From: Bacteroidota bacterium
Lineage (GTDB): Bacteria; Bacteroidota; Bacteroidia; Palsa-965
Assembly (NCBI GenBank): GCA_016194975.1
Contig: JACQAM010000016.1
Location: 62,001-126,000, forward strand
Direction of reading: 5' to 3'
DNA length: 64,000 bases
Below are positions 1 to 7,863 of the stretch, piece after piece (positions within the stretch are counted from its first letter, which is position 1; every line of letters starts with the position of its first letter). The position numbers were made by a program, and so were the translations under genes. Under the pieces are notes generated by a model, which saw only the letters and a list, made by a program, of their open reading frames with translations, ran no database searches and was not told the DNA's origin.

Positions 1-214
1 AAAATCAGCAAAAACTACTCATTTATTCAAATTATTGAATAAAAAATACGAATAATCGGAATATTTAAGCAAAAATAAGAGCAACTTCAATTTCCCACCT
101 TTTTAAAATCGATATTAAATTTTGCCATTACCTAAAATTCTCTGCCTAAAACACCAGATTTGGAGCCGGAAGTAAGGCAACTTCACAAACCTTTTGGCGT
201 CTTTTTAGCGTAAA

Positions 215-820
215 ATGAAGCGGACACTTAACCGCCCAATGACGGACAATGAACTTATCGCCGGTTGTATCAGGCAGGATCGCACCTGCCAGGAAGAATT
301 GTACAAACGGTTTTATGGTAAAATGCTTGGAGTCACCCTGCGTTATGCCAAAGACCGAGACGAGGCCCGCGATATGTTACAGGAAGGATTCATCAAGGTG
401 TATACGTCGCTTCGCAATTTTTCTTTCAAGGGTTCCTTTGAAGGATGGGTGCGGAGAATTGTCGTGAATACTGCAGTGGATCACCTGAGAAGAAACAAGC
501 ATGAGTACATGATCGTTTCTACCGTTTATGCGCGTGAAGGTGAGATTCCGGATCATTCCGAAGAAGTGGAAGAAGAGGATTTAGTGAACACACTTTCCGA
601 AGAAGAAATTCTCGCGTGTGTGCAAACACTCAGTCCGGCTTACAGAACAGTGTTCAACCTCTATGTGATCGAGAATTTTTCGCACAGGGAAATTTCTGAA
701 CAGCTGAACATCTCGGAAGGAACATCGAAATCAAACCTGGCAAAGGCCCGCTTCCAACTGAAAAAAAATCTTTACAAACAAATCAAAACAACTGATGGAG
801 AACGGACCTCTACACGATGA
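215..820 (+). CDS. ECF-type RNA polymerase sigma factor
   Basis: 201-residue sigma-70 family factor of the extracytoplasmic function class, which directs RNA polymerase to a small regulon in response to envelope signals. Region 2 is visible at about residues 20-95 (acidic DRDEARDMLQEGF helix, then GSFEGWVRRIVVNTAVDHLRR). Region 4 with its helix-turn-helix is at about 135-190 (LSPAYRTVFNLYVIENFSHREISEQL, then ISEGTSKSNLAKAR). There is no region 1 or 3, as expected for the class. The ATG at 215 is used; an in-frame ATG at 239 is an alternative. The 3' end overlaps the next gene by 26 nt, which implies translational coupling to a membrane protein that is probably its anti-sigma factor. A PorP/SprF gene follows, so envelope or T9SS control is an inference from context only. 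Confidence 0.93.
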   Translation: MKRTLNRPMTDNELIAGCIRQDRTCQEELYKRFYGKMLGVTLRYAKDRDEARDMLQEGFIKVYTSLRNFSFKGSFEGWVRRIVVNTAVDHLRRNKHEYMIVSTVYAREGEIPDHSEEVEEEDLVNTLSEEEILACVQTLSPAYRTVFNLYVIENFSHREISEQLNISEGTSKSNLAKARFQLKKNLYKQIKTTDGERTSTR

Positions 821-1517
821 CAAACTCTTCCGGGCGGTGAACGAACGGCTGAGCAACTACGAAGCACCTTACGAGGGCGCCGACTGGGATGCTATGAGCC
901 GCTCACTCGACCAGCTCCCTAAAGTTTCCCGCTTCAAGTGGAAAATCTCGCTCAATTCCATTCTCATTGGAATCGGTATAGTGGGAATTTCTGCGCTTGC
1001 GATCACACTCGTAAAAAGCAGCGGAAAGAAAACCAATGTTGCCTCTCCACAGGAGAATGCGCAACAGGTAACAACACCTAAACAGGCCCCGCCTGCGGGC
1101 ACCAATTCTTTCGTAGTGAATACCACGCAGAACGTAACTGCCGACAATAATGGGGTTGTGTTACAAGACAACCATCCCGTTGCCGCCGATGCAACAAGCG
1201 GAATCACATCCTCGGATAATTCCACGAAAGCGCACCGGCAGAAAAAAGATAACGGCGATGGCCTTTATTTCGGCGACCAGATCGATCGCAGGAAAGGGTT
1301 CATTCACCATACTCAGGAAGATCCCGAACTTGTGAACAGTCACGAGGATTCCATTCCCGGCTATTACTATGATATCGTGAATGGAAAAACCACCAAGATC
1401 CGGCTGAAAAAAGATACCGCTTCTAAGAAAACGAGCGCACCTTCGCAGAATAATTCTTCATCTCAAGGCGCTCCAACAGACGGTGAAACTCAGGGATTCG
1501 GCCCCCAGAGTAACTAG
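795..1517 (+). CDS. Single-pass membrane protein, probable anti-sigma factor
   Basis: 240 residues. The cytoplasmic N-terminus (about 1-48) is acidic and contains the sort of APYEGADWDAMSRSLDQLP segment seen in proteins encoded beside Bacteroidota ECF sigma factors. One hydrophobic helix lies at about 51-72 (ISLNSILIGIGIVGISALAI). The remaining C-terminal part is low-complexity and rich in S, T, N, Q and K, so it is probably a disordered periplasmic tail. The start codon lies inside the sigma gene (26-nt overlap), the usual arrangement for a sigma/anti-sigma pair. No zinc-binding HxxxCxxC motif is visible, so a ZAS-type domain is not supported and the anti-sigma call rests on topology and position. 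It could instead be a structural envelope protein. Confidence 0.62.
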   Translation: MENGPLHDDKLFRAVNERLSNYEAPYEGADWDAMSRSLDQLPKVSRFKWKISLNSILIGIGIVGISALAITLVKSSGKKTNVASPQENAQQVTTPKQAPPAGTNSFVVNTTQNVTADNNGVVLQDNHPVAADATSGITSSDNSTKAHRQKKDNGDGLYFGDQIDRRKGFIHHTQEDPELVNSHEDSIPGYYYDIVNGKTTKIRLKKDTASKKTSAPSQNNSSSQGAPTDGETQGFGPQSN

Positions 1518-1735
1518 GGAGTACGAAATACGAAACCCCGAACGAGTTTTGGGAAAAGTTACGTAATACTTAATATTACGAATAGCCGCTTTTAATATGT
1601 GGCAGGCGCATTCCTGTTTCCGCGGATACACACTTTTCGCATTTCATTCCCCCAATAATTCATCTGTAAAATGCAGGCAACCATTCAGAGCCGGCGCGTC
1701 TTTTATATGGCTACACCTTATTAAAAAACATTGTC

Positions 1736-2698
1736 ATGAAACACGTACTACACATCTTTTCCATTTCGCTGTTGTGCGTTTTGTGTGCGGGAAAATTATC
1801 AGCGCAGGATCCGGAACTAACACAATTCTATGCGAGTCCTATTTATTTAAATCCTGCATTGGCAGGAAGCAACATTTGTCCACGCATGTGTATGAGCTAT
1901 CGTGCGCAATGGCCAGGCATTTACGGAACTTATTCCACAATGGCTTTTTCTGTTGACCGTCTCGCTTATAAAGTGAAAGGTGGAATAGGTTTAATAGTGG
2001 TGAATGATCGTGCTGCAAAAGGAACACTCAACACTACTGGAATTGGTTTGATCTATGCTCCAACCATTCCGCTTTCGCATACCGTTTCTGTAAGCGCAGC
2101 AATACAAGCGGGCTATTGGCAGAAAACGGTGGACTGGAACAAACTCACTTTCGGTGATATGATCGATCCTAAACGCGGATTTATTTACAATACCGATGAA
2201 GTTCCAGGTATGCAACGCAAAGGAAATTTCGATCTCGCAGCGGGAATGGTATTATCAAGCCGTCATTTTTTCGCAGGCGTTGCAGTACACCACATTCTTC
2301 AGCCCAATGAATCGTTTCTGAACGGAACAAGTATTCTGCCGAGAAAATATACTGCTCATGCCGGCGGAATTATTCCGCTTGGAGAAAGCCGTTACGACGA
2401 GTCTTACATTTCACCGAATGTGATGTATCAGCAACAGGGAGATTTTAAACAACTTGATCTCGGAATTTATGTGAAGAAAGAATCTATCGTAGGCGGACTC
2501 TGGTACCGCGGAAATGATTCATTTATTCTCCTGATAGGAGTAGAATCGGGATTGCTGAAGATCGGTTACAGTTATGATGTGACGGTTTCAAAACTTTCAA
2601 ATGCTACCGCAGGTTCTCACGAAATAACTTTAGGATATACTATGAAATGCAAGCCGCCGAAAAGAAAATATCGCCCGGTTTCTTGTCCCAGCTTTTAA
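1736..2698 (+). CDS. PorP/SprF family type IX secretion outer-membrane protein
   Basis: 320 residues with a signal peptide (about 1-23, ending LCAGKLSAQ) followed directly by the diagnostic family opening DPELTQFYASPIYLNPALAG. Alternating amphipathic strands and glycine-rich turns continue to the end, as in an outer-membrane beta-barrel. Family members (PorP in Porphyromonas, SprF in Flavobacterium) help the type IX secretion system place gliding or surface proteins, and many genomes carry several paralogs, each paired with a cargo gene. Here no large cargo gene is adjacent; the upstream neighbours are the ECF sigma pair, 218 nt away. A strong intrinsic terminator follows the stop codon. Which cargo it serves cannot be read from this window. 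Confidence 0.92.
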   Translation: MKHVLHIFSISLLCVLCAGKLSAQDPELTQFYASPIYLNPALAGSNICPRMCMSYRAQWPGIYGTYSTMAFSVDRLAYKVKGGIGLIVVNDRAAKGTLNTTGIGLIYAPTIPLSHTVSVSAAIQAGYWQKTVDWNKLTFGDMIDPKRGFIYNTDEVPGMQRKGNFDLAAGMVLSSRHFFAGVAVHHILQPNESFLNGTSILPRKYTAHAGGIIPLGESRYDESYISPNVMYQQQGDFKQLDLGIYVKKESIVGGLWYRGNDSFILLIGVESGLLKIGYSYDVTVSKLSNATAGSHEITLGYTMKCKPPKRKYRPVSCPSF

Positions 2699-2739
2699 GA
2701 ATTTTTTTTGGTAAGATCCGTTAGGGATCAGGGTGTGTT

Positions 2740-2788
2740 CCGCCACTGCAGTGTTTGCCAACGTTGATGCAGTGGCGGATTTTTTTTA
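2740..2788 (+). terminator. Intrinsic terminator after the porP/sprF gene
   Basis: Perfect 11-bp stem (2740-2750 pairing with 2768-2778, GC-rich core CCGCCACTGCA) with a 17-nt loop, followed by a run of eight T on the plus strand. It lies 41 nt after the stop codon at 2698. There is no comparable T-run for the minus strand, so it serves only the plus-strand gene. Confidence 0.9.
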
Positions 2789-2827
2789 CTCCGGTTTTAT
2801 CAGAATGCCATTCTCCACGATCTTTCT

Positions 2828-3655
2828 TCATCCTTTATTTACGATCTCATCACGAAGCTGCACCGCCTTTTTTTTCAGGGGATCGATCTGGTCTTTTGTG
2901 TAACTGCTCACATTAACATTATTGGCCACCGTTACTTTTATCGGCTCATAATAATGCTGCAGGGTGTAGAAAGTATTATACAAATCCTGTGTCTCATTAT
3001 CCGGCGTAATGTAAGTCAACGCTGTTGAAAGATTGCCGAGCATTAATTTCTGCTGTCCGAGCAGCTGTGGAAAATTCTTTACTTTTTCCGAATTCGAACT
3101 CGACAAAGAAATAGAAAGCCCTTCGAGAAAACTTCCGGAGGTAATGAAAAGAGCAGTTTTTTCCCTTTTACTTTCATTCAGTTGTTTATTGGCTTCATCG
3201 TAAAGCGTAAGGATCAGTTTGCAGATGGAATCGGGCTGTGGAATACTTTTCTCGAGGCGAGCCATGTAAGGAGAAGCAATATTATCAAGCTTCAGATCTG
3301 AAACAAGTTGTTTTACAATGGCAAGATAATCCAGCGCTTGCTGGCGCTGATTGTACATGCACGAATAACCGAGATCAGTAAGAGTTACACCGAGATTGAG
3401 TGCACGTGATGCATCTGTCTTGTAAAGATCCGCAGCTCTTTTTGCAGGCGACAGCAGATTCATTTCCGGTTCTGTTCCGTATTGTCGCATCCAGGTGCTA
3501 ACCTGTAATGGCGCGGGCAGGATCATCACTTTCGCTGTAGTGTCGGAAAGTTTTGTTGAATCTGCGTTAAGAACTCCTTTTGTTCCTGAGTTGTTATCAT
3601 TACCGCATCCGAACAGAAAAGATGCGCATGCAAAAGCGAAAATTATTTTTCTCAT
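2828..3655 (-). CDS. Putative lipoprotein of unknown function
   Basis: 275 residues. The signal peptide ends in a lipobox (FLFGC, Cys about residue 17) followed by an N/D/S/G-rich linker, so an outer- or inner-membrane lipoprotein is likely. The rest is predicted helical, with conserved-looking blocks such as ADLYKTDASRALNLGVTLTDLGYS and a long helix around the middle; no catalytic motif is recognised. It overlaps the upstream type IX cargo gene by 4 nt (ATGA), so the two are translated as a coupled pair. I do not recognise the family. Confidence 0.75.
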   Translation of the reverse strand: MRKIIFAFACASFLFGCGNDNNSGTKGVLNADSTKLSDTTAKVMILPAPLQVSTWMRQYGTEPEMNLLSPAKRAADLYKTDASRALNLGVTLTDLGYSCMYNQRQQALDYLAIVKQLVSDLKLDNIASPYMARLEKSIPQPDSICKLILTLYDEANKQLNESKREKTALFITSGSFLEGLSISLSSSNSEKVKNFPQLLGQQKLMLGNLSTALTYITPDNETQDLYNTFYTLQHYYEPIKVTVANNVNVSSYTKDQIDPLKKKAVQLRDEIVNKG

Positions 3656-4668
3656 TTCAGAATTGCTTTTTGCATGTATGCATTTTTAGAAGAAGTTCCT
3701 CTCACAATGTAAACGCCGGGCGCAAGATTATTGCTTCTGTCAATATGCAAATTGAATCCGCCGTTTGCATTTTGCTCCGCAATCTGCGAAGATACAACCG
3801 CTCCGTTGGCATCAATCATATCCACAGTGATCACTCCGTCATTATCACCAGGACAATCAGTGAAATTAATCTGGCAATCGTCGGTACATGGATTAGGAAA
3901 TACTTTGAGCGAACATCCGGAATTATTAATGGTCCTTTCGGCAATAGCATTGTCAGACGTGGAATTAAGGCCATGCTTGTTACTTTGTGTAACGCGGTAA
4001 TAAGCCGAACCCTCTAACGGATTTTTATCTTCGAAAGAATATTCTGTTCCTGCCATTGAAAATCCTGTGCTGTTTACTGTTCCAATCGTTTCGAAAGTCA
4101 AACCATTTTCACTTCTCTCAATTGTAAATACGTCACCGGCAAAAACAATGGGTGAAGACCACTTAGCAATGACACTGTTTGCTGTTGCTTTGTCCTGAAC
4201 ACCAGAAACTGTGTGAACTGTGGGGCCGGTGCCCGTATAACCACTATTAGGATAATTACCAAAACCTACAGGACCCGTTGCAGTATCAGGACCCGTCCAA
4301 TCTGTAGTACCACAAATATTGATTTTTGCACCCGGGTTATCGCCGGTAAGCAGTCCGCCATCATAAATAATAACACATCCTGCAGGGCAAATATTTAATT
4401 TTTGTCCGCCATCAAAATTAAGTGTGCCCAATACGCAAACAGCCATGTATGCATAATCGTGAGAGTTAATATCAACGGTAACCGTAGTTCCTGCGTAAAT
4501 GACTACAGTATCATTATCAGCAGGCGCACGGTGTACATCCCATGTATCGGGCGAACTCCACCGGCCATTTGCAATTGCAGTTATAGTTGCGGCACGGGAA
4601 GTGAATGTTATTCCTGCGAGAAGAATGAATGAACATAAAATGTTCTTTGGGGTAATGTAAGTTTTCAT
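3652..4668 (-). CDS. Secreted protein with type IX secretion C-terminal sorting domain
   Basis: 338 residues. An N-terminal signal peptide (about 1-26) is followed by a beta-rich region with a WSSPDTWDVHRAPADNDTVV block typical of Bacteroidota surface proteins with stacked right-handed beta folds. A fibronectin-like stretch follows (about 165-245: KWSSPIVFAGDVFTIERSE, then GSAYYRVTQ). The last 80 or so residues form a type A sorting domain (LKVFPNPCTDDCQINF, then LAPGVYIVRG, then a basic AILK end). Such domains are recognised and cleaved by the type IX secretion machinery, so the product is probably released or surface-bound. The stop codon overlaps the start of a lipoprotein gene by 4 nt. 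Substrate or function is unknown. Confidence 0.85.
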   Translation of the reverse strand: MKTYITPKNILCSFILLAGITFTSRAATITAIANGRWSSPDTWDVHRAPADNDTVVIYAGTTVTVDINSHDYAYMAVCVLGTLNFDGGQKLNICPAGCVIIYDGGLLTGDNPGAKINICGTTDWTGPDTATGPVGFGNYPNSGYTGTGPTVHTVSGVQDKATANSVIAKWSSPIVFAGDVFTIERSENGLTFETIGTVNSTGFSMAGTEYSFEDKNPLEGSAYYRVTQSNKHGLNSTSDNAIAERTINNSGCSLKVFPNPCTDDCQINFTDCPGDNDGVITVDMIDANGAVVSSQIAEQNANGGFNLHIDRSNNLAPGVYIVRGTSSKNAYMQKAILK

Positions 4669-4844
4669 GGTGCGAATGATTGGTGTGAAAATTATTTTCC
4701 CGCAGCAAATAATTGCCGTGAGTGTGGATTAAGGATTAGTGTTTATTGAATTGGTGAACGGGACTCATAGGGGGTGCTGTTTTCTACGCATAAAAGTTAA
4801 AAAGGTTCGGCGAAATAACAAAAAGAGAAGACAAATTATCGCAA

Positions 4845-4878
4845 AAGACAGCCCGGCAGAACCATCAGGGGCTGTCTT
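4845..4878. other. Perfect hairpin in the uvrC leader
   Basis: A 10-bp perfect inverted repeat (AAGACAGCCC at 4845-4854 with its complement at 4869-4878) has a 14-nt loop and ends 15 nt before the uvrC ATG. No long T-run follows on either strand. Just after it, TATCTTTA (4878-4885) resembles a Bacteroidota -7 box with the last base changed, so the hairpin arm covers the DNA just upstream of a possible uvrC promoter. Confidence 0.55.
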
Positions 4879-4893
4879 ATCTTTATTCCCCCA

Positions 4894-6702
4894 ATGAAGA
4901 ACGCTAACAAACCATTGTCGGTAATTCTCAAGTCGCTTCCCGAATCTCCGGGGGTGTACCAGTATTTTGATGCGGAAGGAAAACTGATCTATGTGGGCAA
5001 GGCAAAAAATCTGCGCAAAAGAGTTTCTTCTTATTTCACCAGGGAACCTGATAATGCGAAGACAGGAATCCTCGTCCGGAAAATTGCGGATCTGAAATAT
5101 ATTGTTGTCGATTCAGAACTGGATGCGCTGCTGCTGGAAAATTCCCTGATCAAAAAACATCAGCCGCGTTATAATGTGATGATGAAGGACGATAAAACTT
5201 TTCCATGGATCTGCATCACCAACGAACGTTTTCCGAGATTGTTTCATACGCGGAAAATGATGAAGGACGGTTCTGAATATTTCGGGCCGTATGCCAATGT
5301 AAAAGTGATGTACGCCGTAATGGATTTCGTAAAAAAAATGTATCCGCTTCGTAATTGCAGGTTGAATCTTTCAAAAGAAAATATTGCGGCGAAAAAATTC
5401 AAAGTTTGTCTCGAATATCATATCGGGAACTGCAAAGGCCCCTGCGAAGGTTTGCAGGAAGAGAAAAATTATAACCAGGGAATTGAAAATATCCGGAAGA
5501 TCATCAAAGGACATGTGAGCGTGGTGGTGCGGGAGCTGAAAGAACTGCTGAAAAAATATTCAGTGGAAATGCAGTTCGAAAAAGCGCACGAGGTGAAAGA
5601 GAAAATAGATGCGCTCGAAAATTACCAGGCAAAATCGACCGTGGTGAGCAATACGATCACTAATGTAGACGTGTATTCCATCCAAAGCGATGAGAAAACG
5701 GGCTATGTGAATTTTTTCAAAGTAATAGACGGCGCCATTGTACAGGGGCATACCATTGAAATGAAAAAACGCCTCGAAGAAAGTGATGATGAATTGCTGA
5801 CCATGGCCATTGTTGAATTGCGCGAACGTTTTTCCAGCAATGCGAAAGAGATCATCGTTCCTTTTATTCCATCACTGGAAATTCCGGAAGTAGATTTTTT
5901 TATTCCGCAGCGTGGAGATAAATTTCAACTGCTTCAGCTCTCGCAGCGGAATGTTTCCTATTACCGGAAAGAACACGAACGCCGGGAATCGCTCGTAGAT
6001 CCGGAAAGGCACACGAAAAGAATTCTCGCCACTATGATGAAAGATCTGCGATTGAAAGAAGAACCCAAACTCATCGAATGTTTTGATAATTCAAATTTTC
6101 AGGGCGATTTCGCCGTTTCTGCCATGACCGTTTTCCGGAATGCAAAACCGGCGAAAAAAGAATACCGCCATTTCAATGTAAAAACCGTGGAAGGCCCCGA
6201 TGATTTTGCAACGATGGAAGAAGTAATTTTTCGCCGCTACAAACGTGTGCAGGAAGAAAATCTGGAAATGCCGCAACTCATTGTGATCGACGGAGGGAAA
6301 GGACAATTGAGCGCGGCCATGAATTCATTGGAGAAATTAGGATTGCGCGGAAAAGTTGCAGTGATAGGAATTGCCAAACGTCTCGAAGAAATTTATTATC
6401 CCGATGATCCTGTTCCGCTTTACCTTGATAAAAAATCGGAAACACTGCGCACGATACAACACATCCGCGATGAAGCGCACCGATTCGGAATTACGCACCA
6501 CAGGAAAAAACGCAGCAAAGGCACGATCAAAACAGAGCTGACGGAAATAAAAGGGATCAGTGAAGTGACGGCGAAAAAATTATTATCGGAATTCAAATCT
6601 GTAAAAAATATCAGAGAGAAAAGCGCGGAGGAATTAGCAGAGGTTATCGGAAAGGCGAAGGCGGAGTGGGTAGTTGAATATTTTCAGAAGGGAAGAAGTT
6701 GA
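4894..6702 (+). CDS. uvrC: Excinuclease ABC subunit C
   Basis: 602 residues, full length for UvrC, the nuclease that makes both incisions around DNA lesions in nucleotide-excision repair with UvrA and UvrB. The N-terminal GIY-YIG domain is clear (SPGVYQYFDAEGKLIYVGKA, about 17-37, with RKRVSSYF after it). A UVR helical hairpin lies near 210-235, and the RNase H-like endonuclease region spans the centre (ECFDNSNFQGDFAVSAMTVF, IVIDGGKGQL, DEAHRFGITHHR). Tandem helix-hairpin-helix motifs close the protein (TELTEIKGISEVTAKKLLSE). It appears monocistronic, between a minus-strand pair upstream and a convergent metallopeptidase gene downstream. Confidence 0.98.
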   Translation: MKNANKPLSVILKSLPESPGVYQYFDAEGKLIYVGKAKNLRKRVSSYFTREPDNAKTGILVRKIADLKYIVVDSELDALLLENSLIKKHQPRYNVMMKDDKTFPWICITNERFPRLFHTRKMMKDGSEYFGPYANVKVMYAVMDFVKKMYPLRNCRLNLSKENIAAKKFKVCLEYHIGNCKGPCEGLQEEKNYNQGIENIRKIIKGHVSVVVRELKELLKKYSVEMQFEKAHEVKEKIDALENYQAKSTVVSNTITNVDVYSIQSDEKTGYVNFFKVIDGAIVQGHTIEMKKRLEESDDELLTMAIVELRERFSSNAKEIIVPFIPSLEIPEVDFFIPQRGDKFQLLQLSQRNVSYYRKEHERRESLVDPERHTKRILATMMKDLRLKEEPKLIECFDNSNFQGDFAVSAMTVFRNAKPAKKEYRHFNVKTVEGPDDFATMEEVIFRRYKRVQEENLEMPQLIVIDGGKGQLSAAMNSLEKLGLRGKVAVIGIAKRLEEIYYPDDPVPLYLDKKSETLRTIQHIRDEAHRFGITHHRKKRSKGTIKTELTEIKGISEVTAKKLLSEFKSVKNIREKSAEELAEVIGKAKAEWVVEYFQKGRS

Positions 6703-6753
6703 GAATGGAAGAATGGAGGAAAAGCAGAAATGAAATTCAGCTGACAAAACCAA

Positions 6754-6800
6754 CCCACAAGATCGCTTCTCCCGAATAAATTCGGGATCGCGATGACCTC
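6754..6800. repeat. Intergenic palindromic repeat between convergent genes
   Basis: A hairpin CCCGAAT-AA-ATTCGGG (6771-6786) sits inside a longer imperfect palindrome whose outer words read like GATCGCTTC and CGCGATGAC. It resembles the cores at 17473, 55917 and 62739 (GATTGCTTC-spacer-CGCAATGAC type). It lies between uvrC and the convergent metallopeptidase gene and may act as a bidirectional terminator. Confidence 0.6.
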
Positions 6801-6813
6801 CCCGTCCTGCTTT

Positions 6814-7554
6814 TCACTTATAGAAAATCACAAAATCTTTCTGCAGTTGTAAAATTCCGCCGGGATAAACTGCATTTATACTTTCGATTGCATTTTTTTT
6901 CGCACGCAACTGGTTGATGATCTCCGTTACAAAACGCGGATCGAGATACATGAGCAGGTGAATGATTCCCCATGACAAGGCATAATTATTCAGTTCGCGG
7001 CGCTTGTGAAATTTTTTGTACGACAAGCCGACAAGGCGCTTGATCCGTATCCTGTTCCTGCGGATGAGTTTGCGGATCCTTTTCAATTGCCAGGTGCGAT
7101 CGGAAATTCGAATTCCGTTTTTTCCTGCCATGGCGCCTTCAAAATATTCGGCAATTCCTTCGTCGAGCCACTCGGGTGCGATGCGGAAAAATGTACCGAG
7201 AAAAAAATGACTGATCTCGTGATAACACGTTGAAAGAAAATCAGCGTCTTTGTAAACCGTGATCTCTTTTGTATCCACGTCGTAAAATCCGTAATCGGAA
7301 CGCGCATATTTAGGTGTACTCTTCTGGCAATTCAGGAATTCATTAAACTGGCCGTAAACAGTGATACTGATGGCGGGAATATTTCCATCCGTAAAACAGT
7401 TTCTGAAAAATTCCAGTTCGTAATTCACCATTTGCCGCAGCGAATCCTGTTCTTCCCGCGTTATCCGGCATCCGCGCCTGATGAGTTTCAATTTTTGCCT
7501 GAAACGACCTCCGCGCAACGTTCCCGGTTGTGTTATTGGGGTTACTCTGCTCAT
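6814..7554 (-). CDS. Putative gluzincin-type zinc metallopeptidase
   Basis: 246 residues from the ATG at 7554. A zinc-binding HEISH motif lies at about residues 112-116, followed by EWLDEGIAEYFE at about 128-139. This HExxH plus downstream WL-DEG-A-Y arrangement is that of peptidase MA-like gluzincins. No signal peptide is evident from this start, so it is probably cytoplasmic. The C-terminal half is very basic (RIRKLIRRNRIRIKRL). An upstream in-frame ATG at 7620 would add 22 residues, but that stretch contains a duplicated AATGAAAA-rich sequence and looks non-coding. It converges on uvrC. Substrate is unknown. Confidence 0.78.
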   Translation of the reverse strand: MSRVTPITQPGTLRGGRFRQKLKLIRRGCRITREEQDSLRQMVNYELEFFRNCFTDGNIPAISITVYGQFNEFLNCQKSTPKYARSDYGFYDVDTKEITVYKDADFLSTCYHEISHFFLGTFFRIAPEWLDEGIAEYFEGAMAGKNGIRISDRTWQLKRIRKLIRRNRIRIKRLVGLSYKKFHKRRELNNYALSWGIIHLLMYLDPRFVTEIINQLRAKKNAIESINAVYPGGILQLQKDFVIFYK

Positions 7555-7726
7555 ATTTAAATTTAAGATTTTCCCAATGAAAATCCGAGAAAAACGTGCC
7601 AGAGATTTACAGTTTCCCAATGAAAAAGTTAAAAATTTACTGTGCTGAGCAGCAAGGGCTGGCAGCGATTTAACATGAATTCACCAATGAATAAGTGGTA
7701 ATGGCATCGGGTTTGTTTGGCGGGAA

Positions 7727-7837
7727 GATTACAGATTTTACGGAATACAGATTATGGATAAAGATTGTTTAAGAATTTGATGTGTTGAGTTAGAAATCCT
7801 TGAGATTTGTAATCTGTATTCCGTAAAATCTGTAATC
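7727..7837. repeat. 28-bp perfect inverted repeat upstream of lysS
   Basis: Left arm 7727-7754 (begins GATTACAGATTTTACGG) and right arm 7810-7837 are perfect reverse complements, 28 of 28, around a 55-nt spacer. The right arm ends 13 nt before the putative lysS -7 box. The arms contain the 'GGATT/ACAGATT' type of word, of which a relative (CCACGGATTACACAGAT) occurs before dxr near 31743. Confidence 0.9.
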
Positions 7838-7850
7838 CTCTCCCATTTCG

Positions 7851-7858
7851 TACTTTTG
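7851..7858 (+). promoter_or_regulatory. Putative lysS -7 box (TAnnTTTG type)
   Basis: TACTTTTG matches the Bacteroidota -7 consensus TAnnTTTG exactly. It ends 5 nt before the lysS ATG, so transcription would begin at or very near the start codon. No clear TTG -33 element is seen at the usual spacing; that DNA is occupied by the right arm of the inverted repeat. Confidence 0.45.
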
Positions 7859-7863
7859 GCGCA

